Of a stretch of DNA of 10,894 bases, positions 1 to 6,555 are shown piece by piece. The stretch is from Anaerolineae bacterium (lineage in GTDB: Bacteria; Chloroflexota; Anaerolineae; B4-G1; SLSP01). The notes under the pieces are model-generated. The model ran no database searches. It was not told where the DNA came from and was given only the letters and a program-made list of their open reading frames with translations. Every line of letters begins with the position of its first letter. Within the stretch, counting starts at the first letter, position 1. The translations under genes were made by a program, and so were the position numbers. The stretch covers positions 1 to 10,894 of the forward strand of contig JAFGKB010000239.1 of NCBI GenBank assembly GCA_016928755.1, given 5' to 3'.

Positions 1-1
1 C

Positions 2-148
2 TTTCAAGTTTTAGATGACGGGTTAAAAGCAGTCTACATGTGCAGTCAAACTACCCGTCAATCATACCTTGAAGGAGTACTAGTGCTTGAATCTAAAGGT
101 GCTGGAATTTTAATGGAAAGAGAGCGGATGTCAACCGGGGTTTTTTAA
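2..148 (+). CDS. Possible 3' end of an unidentified gene (partial, cut by window start)
   Basis: Reading frame 2 is open from the first base to a TAA at 146-148, encoding 48 residues that end in RERMSTGVF. I do not recognise a family. An open run of this length can arise by chance. Codon choice (CTA, GTA, AGA) also differs from the neighbouring genes, which prefer CGT and CGC for arginine. No other feature explains this stretch apart from an inverted repeat at 16-60. The call is weak and needs the upstream sequence to confirm. Confidence 0.25.
   Translation, partial: FQVLDDGLKAVYMCSQTTRQSYLEGVLVLESKGAGILMERERMSTGVF
16..60. repeat. 8-bp perfect inverted repeat TGACGGGT/ACCCGTCA
   Basis: TGACGGGT at 16-23 is the exact reverse complement of ACCCGTCA at 53-60, with 29 bases between. 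The interior also holds a 6-base direct repeat, GCAGTC, at 29-34 and 42-47. It could be an operator or an RNA hairpin inside the end of the preceding gene. The long loop makes a terminator unlikely, and no T-run follows. Confidence 0.35.
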
Positions 149-163
149 GTTTAAGCTGTGTAG

Positions 164-169
164 TATAAT
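164..169 (+). promoter_or_regulatory. Putative -10 box of the PH/SHOCT gene
   Basis: A perfect TATAAT lies 40 bases before the ATG at 210, which would give a leader of roughly 34 bases. The matching -35 position (about 141-146) is only a T-run, so recognition would depend mainly on the -10 box. A clear AGGAGG ribosome binding site follows at 193-198. Confidence 0.45.
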
Positions 170-209
170 TTAGTTGAGCATATTCTATTTTTAGGAGGGT
201 TGGGTTACG

Positions 210-803
210 ATGACAGAGATACCAGGCCACTTAGATAAGTTTTTGAAAGAAGAACAAGATTCTACGGTTGTGCGTAAGATTTATGACCGCGCCTCACAGA
301 TTTTGACCAGTGGTGAGGAGATCCTCTATATTGCGGTCCAGAATAAGCCGGTGGTCAATATCACCCCAGAATGTGTGGTATTAACTACCCGGCGTTTTAT
401 TATCTATAAACCTAAATTGCTAGGTCAGGTAGATTTTGAGGATTATATCTGGCGCGATTTGCGGGATGCGCAACTCAAGGAAGAGGTTGTTGGAGCAAAG
501 TTGACACTCCAAACGGTGGATGAGGGCGTGCTGGAAGTAGAGTATTTGCCTAAAGCCCAGGCGCGCCGTGTTTATGCGATTGCCCAGGAGATGGAAGAGA
601 AGATGTTCGAAGAACGACGGGAGCGCGAATTGGAAGAGAAGCGCGCCGAGGCCGGTGGTATTATGATGCCTGGAAGTGTGCAGTCTGGCGGCCGTATCGA
701 TCCTGTGAAACGATTGCAGCAACTTAAAGAGATGTTAGACGCTAACTTGATTTCTGAAGCCGAGTACGAATCCAAGAAAGCTGACATCCTCTCTCGCATG
801 TAG
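210..803 (+). CDS. Bacterial PH domain protein with C-terminal SHOCT domain
   Basis: The product has 197 residues. Residues about 28-125 look like a bacterial pleckstrin-homology-like fold: a beta-rich stretch with the typical VLTTRRFIIYKP strand (57-68), then a helix. A highly charged helix (about 127-147, rich in E and R) and a short glycine-rich linker follow. Residues 164-197, starting DPVKRLQQLKEMLDANLIS, are a classic SHOCT domain (short C-terminal domain). The combination of PH and SHOCT domains is common in small bacterial proteins of unknown function. SHOCT is usually thought to mediate oligomerisation or partner binding. There is no signal peptide or membrane segment, so the protein is likely cytoplasmic. 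The ATG at 210 follows AGGAGG by 11 bases. The gene has its own -10 box and seems to be separate from the NAD operon 69 bases downstream. The domain call is firm; the cellular role is unknown. Confidence 0.85.
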   Translation: MTEIPGHLDKFLKEEQDSTVVRKIYDRASQILTSGEEILYIAVQNKPVVNITPECVVLTTRRFIIYKPKLLGQVDFEDYIWRDLRDAQLKEEVVGAKLTLQTVDEGVLEVEYLPKAQARRVYAIAQEMEEKMFEERRERELEEKRAEAGGIMMPGSVQSGGRIDPVKRLQQLKEMLDANLISEAEYESKKADILSRM

Positions 804-834
804 TGTTATATGATTTTTTAAGCGGTGAAATTCG

Positions 835-840
835 TATAAT
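835..840 (+). promoter_or_regulatory. Putative -10 box of the nad operon
   Basis: A perfect TATAAT lies 32 bases before the ATG at 872, in the 68-base gap after the PH/SHOCT gene. No good -35 hexamer is seen 16-18 bases upstream (811-818 is a T-rich stretch). The fusion gene has a GGAGGG ribosome binding site at 861-866. No NAD-responsive operator could be recognised. Confidence 0.45.
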
Positions 841-871
841 CCATATCATCCGTGATTAATGGAGGGTCAAT

Positions 872-2818
872 ATGGTGTTTAAAGATGTAGCGGCTCTATT
901 AGCAGCAGCAGAGCCTTTGATTGAGTTGGCGATTGCTGAGGATATAGGGCCTGGTGATGCGACCAGTGAATCGACATTGCCTATGGATACAATCCTTGAG
1001 GGGCGTATCATAGCCAAAGAAGCCGGCGTGATTGCGGGATTGCCGGTTGCCGAGGCGGTCTTCCAGGCGGTCGCCAGGAAACTATGCCCTGACCCGGCTA
1101 AGTGTTGGGATATTGAGTGTTCTTTTGTCCCGTATGTTACCGAAGGTCAGGATGTCGTTGCCGGTGAATTGGTCGCCGAGGTCAAAGCTCCCGGTCCCTG
1201 GTTATTGGCTGCCGAACGACTGGCACTTAATTTCCTCCAGCGCATGTCCGGGATTGCGACGGCCACCCGTCAATTTGTGGATGCCGTGGCGACGACGAAT
1301 ACCACGATTCTCGATACCCGCAAGACATTGCCAGGATACCGGGTACTCGATAAGTACGCGGTGCGTATGGGGGGCGGTTCTAACCACCGTATGTCACTCT
1401 TTGATATGCTGATGGTCAAGGATAACCATATTGACGGTTCTGGGGGGCTTACGTTAGCCGTTGCTAGGGCACGTGAACACCACCCCGAATTGCCCATTGA
1501 GGTCGAAGTGCGTAGCCTGGACGAATTGCGCGCTGCCCTGGCTATTACTCCGCCATTAGACCGTATTCTTTTGGACAATATGGCCCCCGATGTTATGCGT
1601 GAGGCGGTAGCCATAACGGCGGGCCGTGTCCCCTTAGAAGCCTCCGGCAATGTCACATTGGATACCGTCGCGGAAATCGCAGCCACCGGCGTGGACTATG
1701 TCTCAACCGGCAGTATCACCCATTCGGTACCTGCGCTTGACCTGAGTATGAAAGTCGGCCCTGCCTTTGCCCCTGCTCCCGATTTAGCGGCGCGTATTCA
1801 AAGGATTAAAGATACTTTTGGAGAGCGGCTTGTGATTTTGGGCCACCATTACCAACGGGATAGCGTGATTGAGTTCGCCGATTATCGAGGTGACTCCTTA
1901 CAATTATCCCGCATTGCTACCCAGACGGATGCTGAGTTCATCGTCTTCTGTGGGGTGCATTTCATGGCCGAAGTCGCTGCGATACTGGCTAAACCCGGCC
2001 AACACGTCCTTATCCCTGACCCTACCGCCGGATGTTACCTTGCCGATACGGCTATGCCGTCCGGAGTCCAGGCGGCCTGGGATGTCTTAGCCGCTACGTT
2101 CGATGATGTAGAAGCCCAGTTTATGCCCATTACCTACGTGAACTCCTCTGCTGAACTCAAAGCCTTCTGTGGCAAGCATGGGGGTGTGGTGTGTACATCC
2201 GGCAATGCGTCCCAGGTGGTAAAATGGGCCTTAGAGCAGCGGCCCCGGGTTTTCTTCTTCCCCGACCAGCACCTGGGGCGTAATACTGCGCATAAGATGG
2301 GGTTTACAGATGATGAAATATTGTTGTGGGATCTGCTCTACCCGCCAACAGATGCCGCCTTGCAGAATACCAGGGTGCTTCTCTGGCCCGGTGCCTGTAA
2401 CGTCCACCAGCGGTTTACCGTTCAGCATATCAAGATGGTGCGGGAACAGTATCCTGGTATACAAGTGGTGGTTCATCCGGAATGTAAATCCACGGTAGTG
2501 GATATGGCCGATGATGCCGGTTCAACGGCGCGTATTATCAAGCTCGTGGAAGCTGCTCCGGCAGGGACCCGATGGGCTATCGGTACTGAAAGCCGCCTGG
2601 TATACCGTTTGCAGAAACAGCATCCTGAACAGGTCGTCGTGCCCCTTTCAGATGTACCGCCTTATTGTGTGACAATGGGGCAGATTACCGTACACAATTT
2701 GGCCGAGATATTGGAAGCTTTAGAGAGTGGAAAATTACGTCATACAGTAACTGTGGACGCAGACATAGCGCGTTGGGCCAGGGTCGCCTTGGAACGCATG
2801 CTAGAGTTATCAAAATAG
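872..2818 (+). CDS. nadC-nadA: NadC-NadA fusion: nicotinate-nucleotide pyrophosphorylase (carboxylating) / quinolinate synthase
   Basis: One uninterrupted 648-residue chain carries two enzymes of de novo NAD synthesis. Residues 1 to about 297 are NadC, which converts quinolinate and PRPP to nicotinate mononucleotide, CO2 and pyrophosphate. Visible motifs are EDIGPGDAT (23-31), ERLALN with R116, DTRKTLPG (148-155), SNHRM (170-174), KDNHI (183-187), EVEV (210-213), LLDN with D235 and EASGNV (256-261). From about 308 onward is NadA, which condenses iminoaspartate with dihydroxyacetone phosphate to quinolinate using a [4Fe-4S] cluster. Its motifs are GHHYQRD (324-330), GDSLQLSR (340-347) and HLGRNT (467-472). 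The three expected cluster cysteines are C360 (FCGVHFMAE), C441 (VVCTSGNA) and C599 (YCVTMGQIT). Both halves have about normal length, and the linker is only about ten residues, rich in Ala and Pro. The chain order is the reverse of the reaction order. Start: ATG with GGAGGG 5 bases upstream. Both domain calls are firm; that both are active is inferred from the intact motifs. Confidence 0.95.
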   Translation: MVFKDVAALLAAAEPLIELAIAEDIGPGDATSESTLPMDTILEGRIIAKEAGVIAGLPVAEAVFQAVARKLCPDPAKCWDIECSFVPYVTEGQDVVAGELVAEVKAPGPWLLAAERLALNFLQRMSGIATATRQFVDAVATTNTTILDTRKTLPGYRVLDKYAVRMGGGSNHRMSLFDMLMVKDNHIDGSGGLTLAVARAREHHPELPIEVEVRSLDELRAALAITPPLDRILLDNMAPDVMREAVAITAGRVPLEASGNVTLDTVAEIAATGVDYVSTGSITHSVPALDLSMKVGPAFAPAPDLAARIQRIKDTFGERLVILGHHYQRDSVIEFADYRGDSLQLSRIATQTDAEFIVFCGVHFMAEVAAILAKPGQHVLIPDPTAGCYLADTAMPSGVQAAWDVLAATFDDVEAQFMPITYVNSSAELKAFCGKHGGVVCTSGNASQVVKWALEQRPRVFFFPDQHLGRNTAHKMGFTDDEILLWDLLYPPTDAALQNTRVLLWPGACNVHQRFTVQHIKMVREQYPGIQVVVHPECKSTVVDMADDAGSTARIIKLVEAAPAGTRWAIGTESRLVYRLQKQHPEQVVVPLSDVPPYCVTMGQITVHNLAEILEALESGKLRHTVTVDADIARWARVALERMLELSK

Positions 2819-2826
2819 AAGGTGAG
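2819..2826 (+). promoter_or_regulatory. Ribosome binding site that sets the nadB start
   Basis: AAGGTGAG sits just after the TAG of the upstream gene and about 5 bases before the ATG at 2831. An in-frame GTG at 2822 lies inside this site and has no site of its own, so the ATG is the better start. Confidence 0.6.
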
Positions 2827-2830
2827 CATA

Positions 2831-4468
2831 ATGCCATTTGAGACCGATGTATTGGTGATTGGTTGTGGTATCGCCGGTTCCATCGCTGCTTTGCAACTAG
2901 CCCAGGACCGGGAGCGACAGGTAACGGTTGTCACGCGCACCCGTGACCCAGAAGAATCCAATACCCGTTATGCGCAGGGCGGGATTGTCGCACGGGGGCA
3001 GGAGGATTCTGCGCATCTGTTAGTGGAAGATATTCTCCGCGCCGGTGCGGGCTTGAGTTACCCCCCGGCTGCGAAGCTACTTGCCGCTGACGGGCCGGAG
3101 TTAGTCTACCGTATCTTGTTGGAGCAGGCCGGGGTGTCATTTGACCGCAAATCTGGGGGGAAGTTGTCCTATACCCGCGAGGGTGGGCATTCTGTATCCC
3201 GGATTCTCCATGTAGGAGATGCCACGGGCCAGGCCATTGAGGCCGCTTTAATTGCCCGTTTGCGAGAACAGCCGAATGTTACCTTGCATACCGGCGCTAC
3301 CGCAGTGGATTTGATTACCTCATCGCACCATAGCCGTGACCCGTTAGTCATTTATCAGCCGACCAAGTGTCATGGTGCTTATATTCTGGATCGGGAGGAA
3401 AACGCCGTTCACCGTATCTTAGCCAAAGCTACGATTCTGGCGACCGGTGGTCTGGGTCGTATCTACCGGCATACCACCAACCCCGCCGGTGCTCGTGGAG
3501 ATGGCCTCGCTATGGCGCACCGTGCCGGGGCCTGGATTATCAATGCCGAATACATCCAGTTTCACCCTACTACCCTGGCCGTCCCCGGAACCGAGAACTT
3601 CTTAATTTCGGAAGCAGTGCGGGGTGAAGGGGCGCAACTCTTTACCCCTGATGGTCGGCACTTTATGGACCAGTACGCGCCTAAGTGGGGAGACTTGGCA
3701 CCCCGTGATGTTGTGGCCCGTGCCATTCACCAGGAGATGCTGGAACACGGGTATCCCTATGTCCTGCTTGACTTGGCTAACGTTATGTCTGCCACCCGTA
3801 TCCCGGAACGTTTCCCCACTATCTATACAACCTGTAAGAAAGCCGGCGTGGATATTACAACCCAACCCATCCCTGTAGTTCCGGCAGCCCATTATTTCTG
3901 CGGTGGGGTGCACGTAGACAGTTGGGGACGTTCCACCCTTGAGGGCCTCTACGCTGTCGGAGAAGTAAGCTGTACCGGTCTACACGGTGCCAATCGTCTG
4001 GCCAGCACCTCATTGCTTGAGGGGTTGGTCTGGGGGAACCGCGCTGCCCGTGATATCGCGGATCGTGAGGACTTAACCCTGGTCAAAGCGGTTGATATTC
4101 CCCCCTGGCAAGATGTAAGTGAGGGCGTGCCAGCCGACCCGGTGTTAGTCTACCGTGATTCCCGCACCATCCAGAATATTATGTGGCTTTATGTAGGGCT
4201 GGCACGTAATACCCATCGTCTCGCGCGGGCCTTAACCGACCTGAATCACCTGTGGGGCGTAATCGATCAATTCTACCGTACCACCCGCTTGAACGATAAC
4301 TTGATCGGCTTGCGTAATATAGCACAGACCGCCTGGATTGTCACCAGTGCGGCCTGGCACAACCGGGAATCCCGGGGCGCGCACTACCGTGAGGACTCCA
4401 CTGCCCATGAATTTGCCGGATTGTATGATGCGGAAGGGCCATTATTCAGCACTATTTCTGAATTCTGA
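2831..4468 (+). CDS. nadB: L-aspartate oxidase (NadB)
   Basis: A 545-residue FAD enzyme, normal length for the family, that oxidises L-aspartate to iminoaspartate, the substrate of NadA. The N-terminus has the dinucleotide-binding loop VLVIGCGIAG (7-16) and the flavin motif TRYAQGGI (45-52). Further family motifs are GDATGQAI (129-136), ATGGLGRIYRHTTNP (204-218), EYIQFHPTTL (240-249, catalytic-type His245), EAVRGEGAQL (261-270), PRDVVARAI (291-299, R296), PAAHYFCGGV (351-360, H354) and GANRLASTSLLEG (386-398, R389). These match the substrate-binding His and Arg positions known in E. coli NadB. The C-terminal helical domain includes IMWLYVGLAR (450-459) and ESRGAHYRED (513-522). The gene follows the NadC-NadA fusion by 12 bases and must be co-transcribed with it, which gives a complete aspartate-to-NaMN pathway. 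A start at GTG 2822 would add three residues but lacks a ribosome binding site. Related fumarate reductase or succinate dehydrogenase flavoproteins are ruled out by context and motifs. Confidence 0.95.
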   Translation: MPFETDVLVIGCGIAGSIAALQLAQDRERQVTVVTRTRDPEESNTRYAQGGIVARGQEDSAHLLVEDILRAGAGLSYPPAAKLLAADGPELVYRILLEQAGVSFDRKSGGKLSYTREGGHSVSRILHVGDATGQAIEAALIARLREQPNVTLHTGATAVDLITSSHHSRDPLVIYQPTKCHGAYILDREENAVHRILAKATILATGGLGRIYRHTTNPAGARGDGLAMAHRAGAWIINAEYIQFHPTTLAVPGTENFLISEAVRGEGAQLFTPDGRHFMDQYAPKWGDLAPRDVVARAIHQEMLEHGYPYVLLDLANVMSATRIPERFPTIYTTCKKAGVDITTQPIPVVPAAHYFCGGVHVDSWGRSTLEGLYAVGEVSCTGLHGANRLASTSLLEGLVWGNRAARDIADREDLTLVKAVDIPPWQDVSEGVPADPVLVYRDSRTIQNIMWLYVGLARNTHRLARALTDLNHLWGVIDQFYRTTRLNDNLIGLRNIAQTAWIVTSAAWHNRESRGAHYREDSTAHEFAGLYDAEGPLFSTISEF

Positions 4469-4485
4469 TCGATAGACCAATTCCT

Positions 4486-4518
4486 AAGACTACAAAAGTC
4501 TGCGTTATTTGTAGTCTT
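4486..4518 (+). terminator. Hairpin terminator after nadB
   Basis: AAGACTACAAA (4486-4496) and TTTGTAGTCTT (4508-4518) form a perfect 11-bp stem around an 11-base loop, 17 bases past the nadB stop. Two more T and then a TGTCTGTCCTT stretch follow. The stem is AT-rich and the T-run is short, so strength is uncertain, but the position at the end of the operon fits. Confidence 0.65.
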
Positions 4519-4534
4519 TTGTCTGTCCTTAAGG

Positions 4535-4562
4535 TTGTAAAGTGGTTAAGCTATGTTATACT
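4535..4562 (+). promoter_or_regulatory. Putative promoter of the stressosome operon
   Basis: TTGTAA (4535-4540) and TATACT (4557-4562) are separated by 16 bases and match four and five of six consensus positions of a housekeeping promoter. Transcription would start near 4569, leaving a leader of about 75 bases before the ATG at 4646. The promoter lies between the nadB terminator and the first rsbR gene. This is the only reasonable candidate I see in the 177-base gap. Confidence 0.45.
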
Positions 4563-4627
4563 TTCGTTATATGCGAAGTTGTGATAAACTAGATATTAGC
4601 GGATAGCATGTGATTTGATTTCGCGAA
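4563..4627. repeat. Two TTCG/CGAA dyads in the rsbR leader
   Basis: TTCG at 4563-4566 pairs with CGAA at 4574-4577 around a 7-base spacer, directly after the putative -10 box. A compact perfect palindrome, TTCGCGAA, lies at 4620-4627, just before the ribosome binding site. The same half-site occurring twice around a promoter could be an operator pair. Such short dyads also arise by chance. Confidence 0.3.
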
Positions 4628-4645
4628 CCTGGGGAGGACAAATCA

Positions 4646-5563
4646 ATGGATGAGCAAAATAAATCCAAGCAACAACTTATTGATGAGCTTGTAGAAGCTC
4701 GGCACCGTATCGCTGAATTAGAATCTGCCCTAGATTCCAAATTTCATGATAATGAGATGGGATTTATCCAGCGTGAGACGATGGAGTTTGCCGGGATTGG
4801 TATGTACCGTTATCGTTTTGATGGTTCAATGTTATTTATGGACCGTGGTGCTTTAAGGATTTTTGAGTTAGAAGACATTTACCCTGATCCTTACGCCGTC
4901 CAGGGAAAGAAAATTGGCGAGCTGTTGATTTATACCGCCAAAGGGGGCCGTCTGCGCGAGCAACTCCGCGAAAAAGGCTATGTCCGAGCGTTAGATTATC
5001 CATTTAAAACTCTCAAGGGCAATGACCGCTGGGTACAACATGATTCTTATGTTGTCAAGGACCCTGACACGGGTGAGGAATTGGTTCAGGCTGTTATCCG
5101 TGATATTACGGCCCAGAAGAAGGCCGAACAGGAACGCGAACGGCTACAACACGAAATTATCGAAGCTCAACAACGTGCCATCCAGGAGCTTTCTACTCCC
5201 ATTATCCCCGTTATGGAGCGTATTATTGTTATGCCCCTGGTCGGTAGTATTGACTCGTTACGTGCTAAAGACCTGATGCGCGCGCTCCTTGCCGGCATTA
5301 GCCAATACCGGGCCAAGGTCGTTATTTTGGACGTGACCGGCGTCCCGATTGTGGATACCGGTGTAGTTAACCATTTGAATAAGACCGTTCAGGCCGCCCA
5401 TCTAAAAGGCACTCGTACTATTGTTACCGGTATCTCCGATGCGGTAGCGGAGACTATTGTTGACTTAGGTATTGATTGGACCGGTGTTGATACGTTGGCC
5501 GACTTGCGAACCGGCCTCATTGCTGCCTTAGATAGTTTGGGGATTAAGTTAGTAAAGAAATAG
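4646..5563 (+). CDS. rsbR: RsbR-type stressosome sensor, PAS-STAS (paralogue 1)
   Basis: The product has 305 residues and no membrane segment. Order of parts: a short N-terminal coiled coil (about 5-30); a PAS domain (about 44-158) closing with AVIRDITAQKKAE; a linker helix (about 160-181, QQRAIQELSTPIIPV begins at 175); and a STAS domain (about 187-300). STAS motifs are ILDVTGVPIVDTG (227-239) and TIVTGISDAVAETIVDLGI (258-276). T238 and T261 match the two threonines that the kinase RsbT phosphorylates in B. subtilis RsbR (T171 and T205). The N-terminus is a PAS domain, not the globin-like domain of B. subtilis RsbR, so the signal is unknown. No LOV-type flavin cysteine motif is present. The ATG has GGGGAGGA upstream (4631-4638). 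First gene of the operon and the most divergent of the three paralogues, for example RWVQHDSY where the other two have RWCLHDSY. Confidence 0.9.
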   Translation: MDEQNKSKQQLIDELVEARHRIAELESALDSKFHDNEMGFIQRETMEFAGIGMYRYRFDGSMLFMDRGALRIFELEDIYPDPYAVQGKKIGELLIYTAKGGRLREQLREKGYVRALDYPFKTLKGNDRWVQHDSYVVKDPDTGEELVQAVIRDITAQKKAEQERERLQHEIIEAQQRAIQELSTPIIPVMERIIVMPLVGSIDSLRAKDLMRALLAGISQYRAKVVILDVTGVPIVDTGVVNHLNKTVQAAHLKGTRTIVTGISDAVAETIVDLGIDWTGVDTLADLRTGLIAALDSLGIKLVKK

Positions 5564-5598
5564 GTGTTTTACGCTGCGTGATAAAATGAGGGGTTGAT

Positions 5599-6513
5599 AT
5601 GGCTGATGCAGGGAAAACAAAGCAAGAGTTATTTGATGAACTGGTAACCGCCAAGCAGGAGTTAGCAGACCTTAAAGCCGTGGTTGCTGCTCATGCTGAG
5701 CAGCAACTGTCGGTAAATCAACAGAAGATGCTAGAGGCTGCCGGTGTCGGTATGTACCTCTATAAATTTGACGGCTCGATGTTGTTTATGGACCAAGGTG
5801 CTCTGAAAATCTTCGAGATAGAGGACGTTTATCAAGACCCTTACGCCGTCCAGGGTAAAAAGATCGGCGATTTGATGGTTTATACCGGCCCTCGGGGGCG
5901 TCTCCGTGCCGAGATGCGCGAGCGTGGTAAAGCCTTGGGTGTTCTCTATCACTTCCAAACGCTGAAAGGTAATCAGCGTTGGTGTTTACATGACTCCTAT
6001 GTTATCCAACACCCTGAGACCGGTGAGGATATTATCCAGGCCATCATCCGTGATATCACAAAGCAGAAACTTGCAGAAGCAGAACAGCAGCAGTTACAAG
6101 AAGAGATTATTGAGGCCCAGCAACGCGCCATCCAGGAACTTTCTACCCCTATTATCCCCGTAATGGATGGCATTATTGTGATGCCGCTTATCGGAAGTAT
6201 TGATTCCCTACGCGCCAAAGACCTGTTACGGACATTGTTAGCTGGAATTGGTACCTATCGCGCCCGTGTAGTGATCCTCGATATAACGGGTGTCTCTATT
6301 GTAGATACCGGTATCGTGAACCATTTAGATAAAACCATTCAAGCCGCGCGTCTCAAAGGTGCCCGTACTATTGTTACCGGTATTTCTGATGCAGTAGCGG
6401 AGACCATTGTTGATTTAGGTATTGATTGGAGTGGCATTGATACATTGGCCGACCTGCGAACAGGTTTAATTGCTGCCCTGGACTGTTTGGGGATTAGGTT
6501 GGCGAGAAAGTAG
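5599..6513 (+). CDS. rsbR: RsbR-type stressosome sensor, PAS-STAS (paralogue 2)
   Basis: A 304-residue paralogue with the same architecture: N-terminal coiled coil (about 5-32), PAS domain (about 43-157), linker helix (about 158-180) and STAS domain (about 186-299). The predicted phospho-acceptors are T237 (IVDTG) and T260 (IVTGISDAV). Between residues 171 and 277 it differs from paralogue 3 at only five positions (198, 215, 218, 219, 229), while their PAS domains differ much more. C129 in RWCLHDSY is shared with paralogue 3 only. The ATG follows TGAGGGG (5587-5593), 35 bases after paralogue 1. The family role is to build the stressosome core with RsbS and hold RsbT until stressed; the signal sensed is not visible in the sequence. 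Confidence 0.9.
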   Translation: MADAGKTKQELFDELVTAKQELADLKAVVAAHAEQQLSVNQQKMLEAAGVGMYLYKFDGSMLFMDQGALKIFEIEDVYQDPYAVQGKKIGDLMVYTGPRGRLRAEMRERGKALGVLYHFQTLKGNQRWCLHDSYVIQHPETGEDIIQAIIRDITKQKLAEAEQQQLQEEIIEAQQRAIQELSTPIIPVMDGIIVMPLIGSIDSLRAKDLLRTLLAGIGTYRARVVILDITGVSIVDTGIVNHLDKTIQAARLKGARTIVTGISDAVAETIVDLGIDWSGIDTLADLRTGLIAALDCLGIRLARK

Positions 6514-6555
6514 CATTCTTTAACACACATCGTATAGCGAGAGTGAGGTATATAT

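Noticed and set aside
131..149. ACCGGGGTTTTTTAAG as a terminator at the start of the window
   Set aside because: The possible stem is four base pairs with a two-base loop, which is too small to form a terminator hairpin, although a T-run is present.
420..799. Open frames on the - strand inside the PH/SHOCT gene
   Set aside because: They lie opposite a well-supported gene, have no ribosome binding site and show no recognisable domain. They are shadows of its codon pattern.
1032..2498. Several open frames in other phases inside the NadC-NadA gene
   Set aside because: The main frame carries all enzyme motifs without interruption. The others are short, lack initiation signals and resemble no family.
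5567..5587. Near-palindrome TTTTACGC/GCGT..TAAAA and an extended -10-like TGATAAAAT between the first two rsbR genes
   Set aside because: As a promoter it would start transcription at or after the ribosome binding site of the second rsbR gene, and the central stem has a one-base loop, so it cannot form an RNA hairpin. Chance is the simplest reading.
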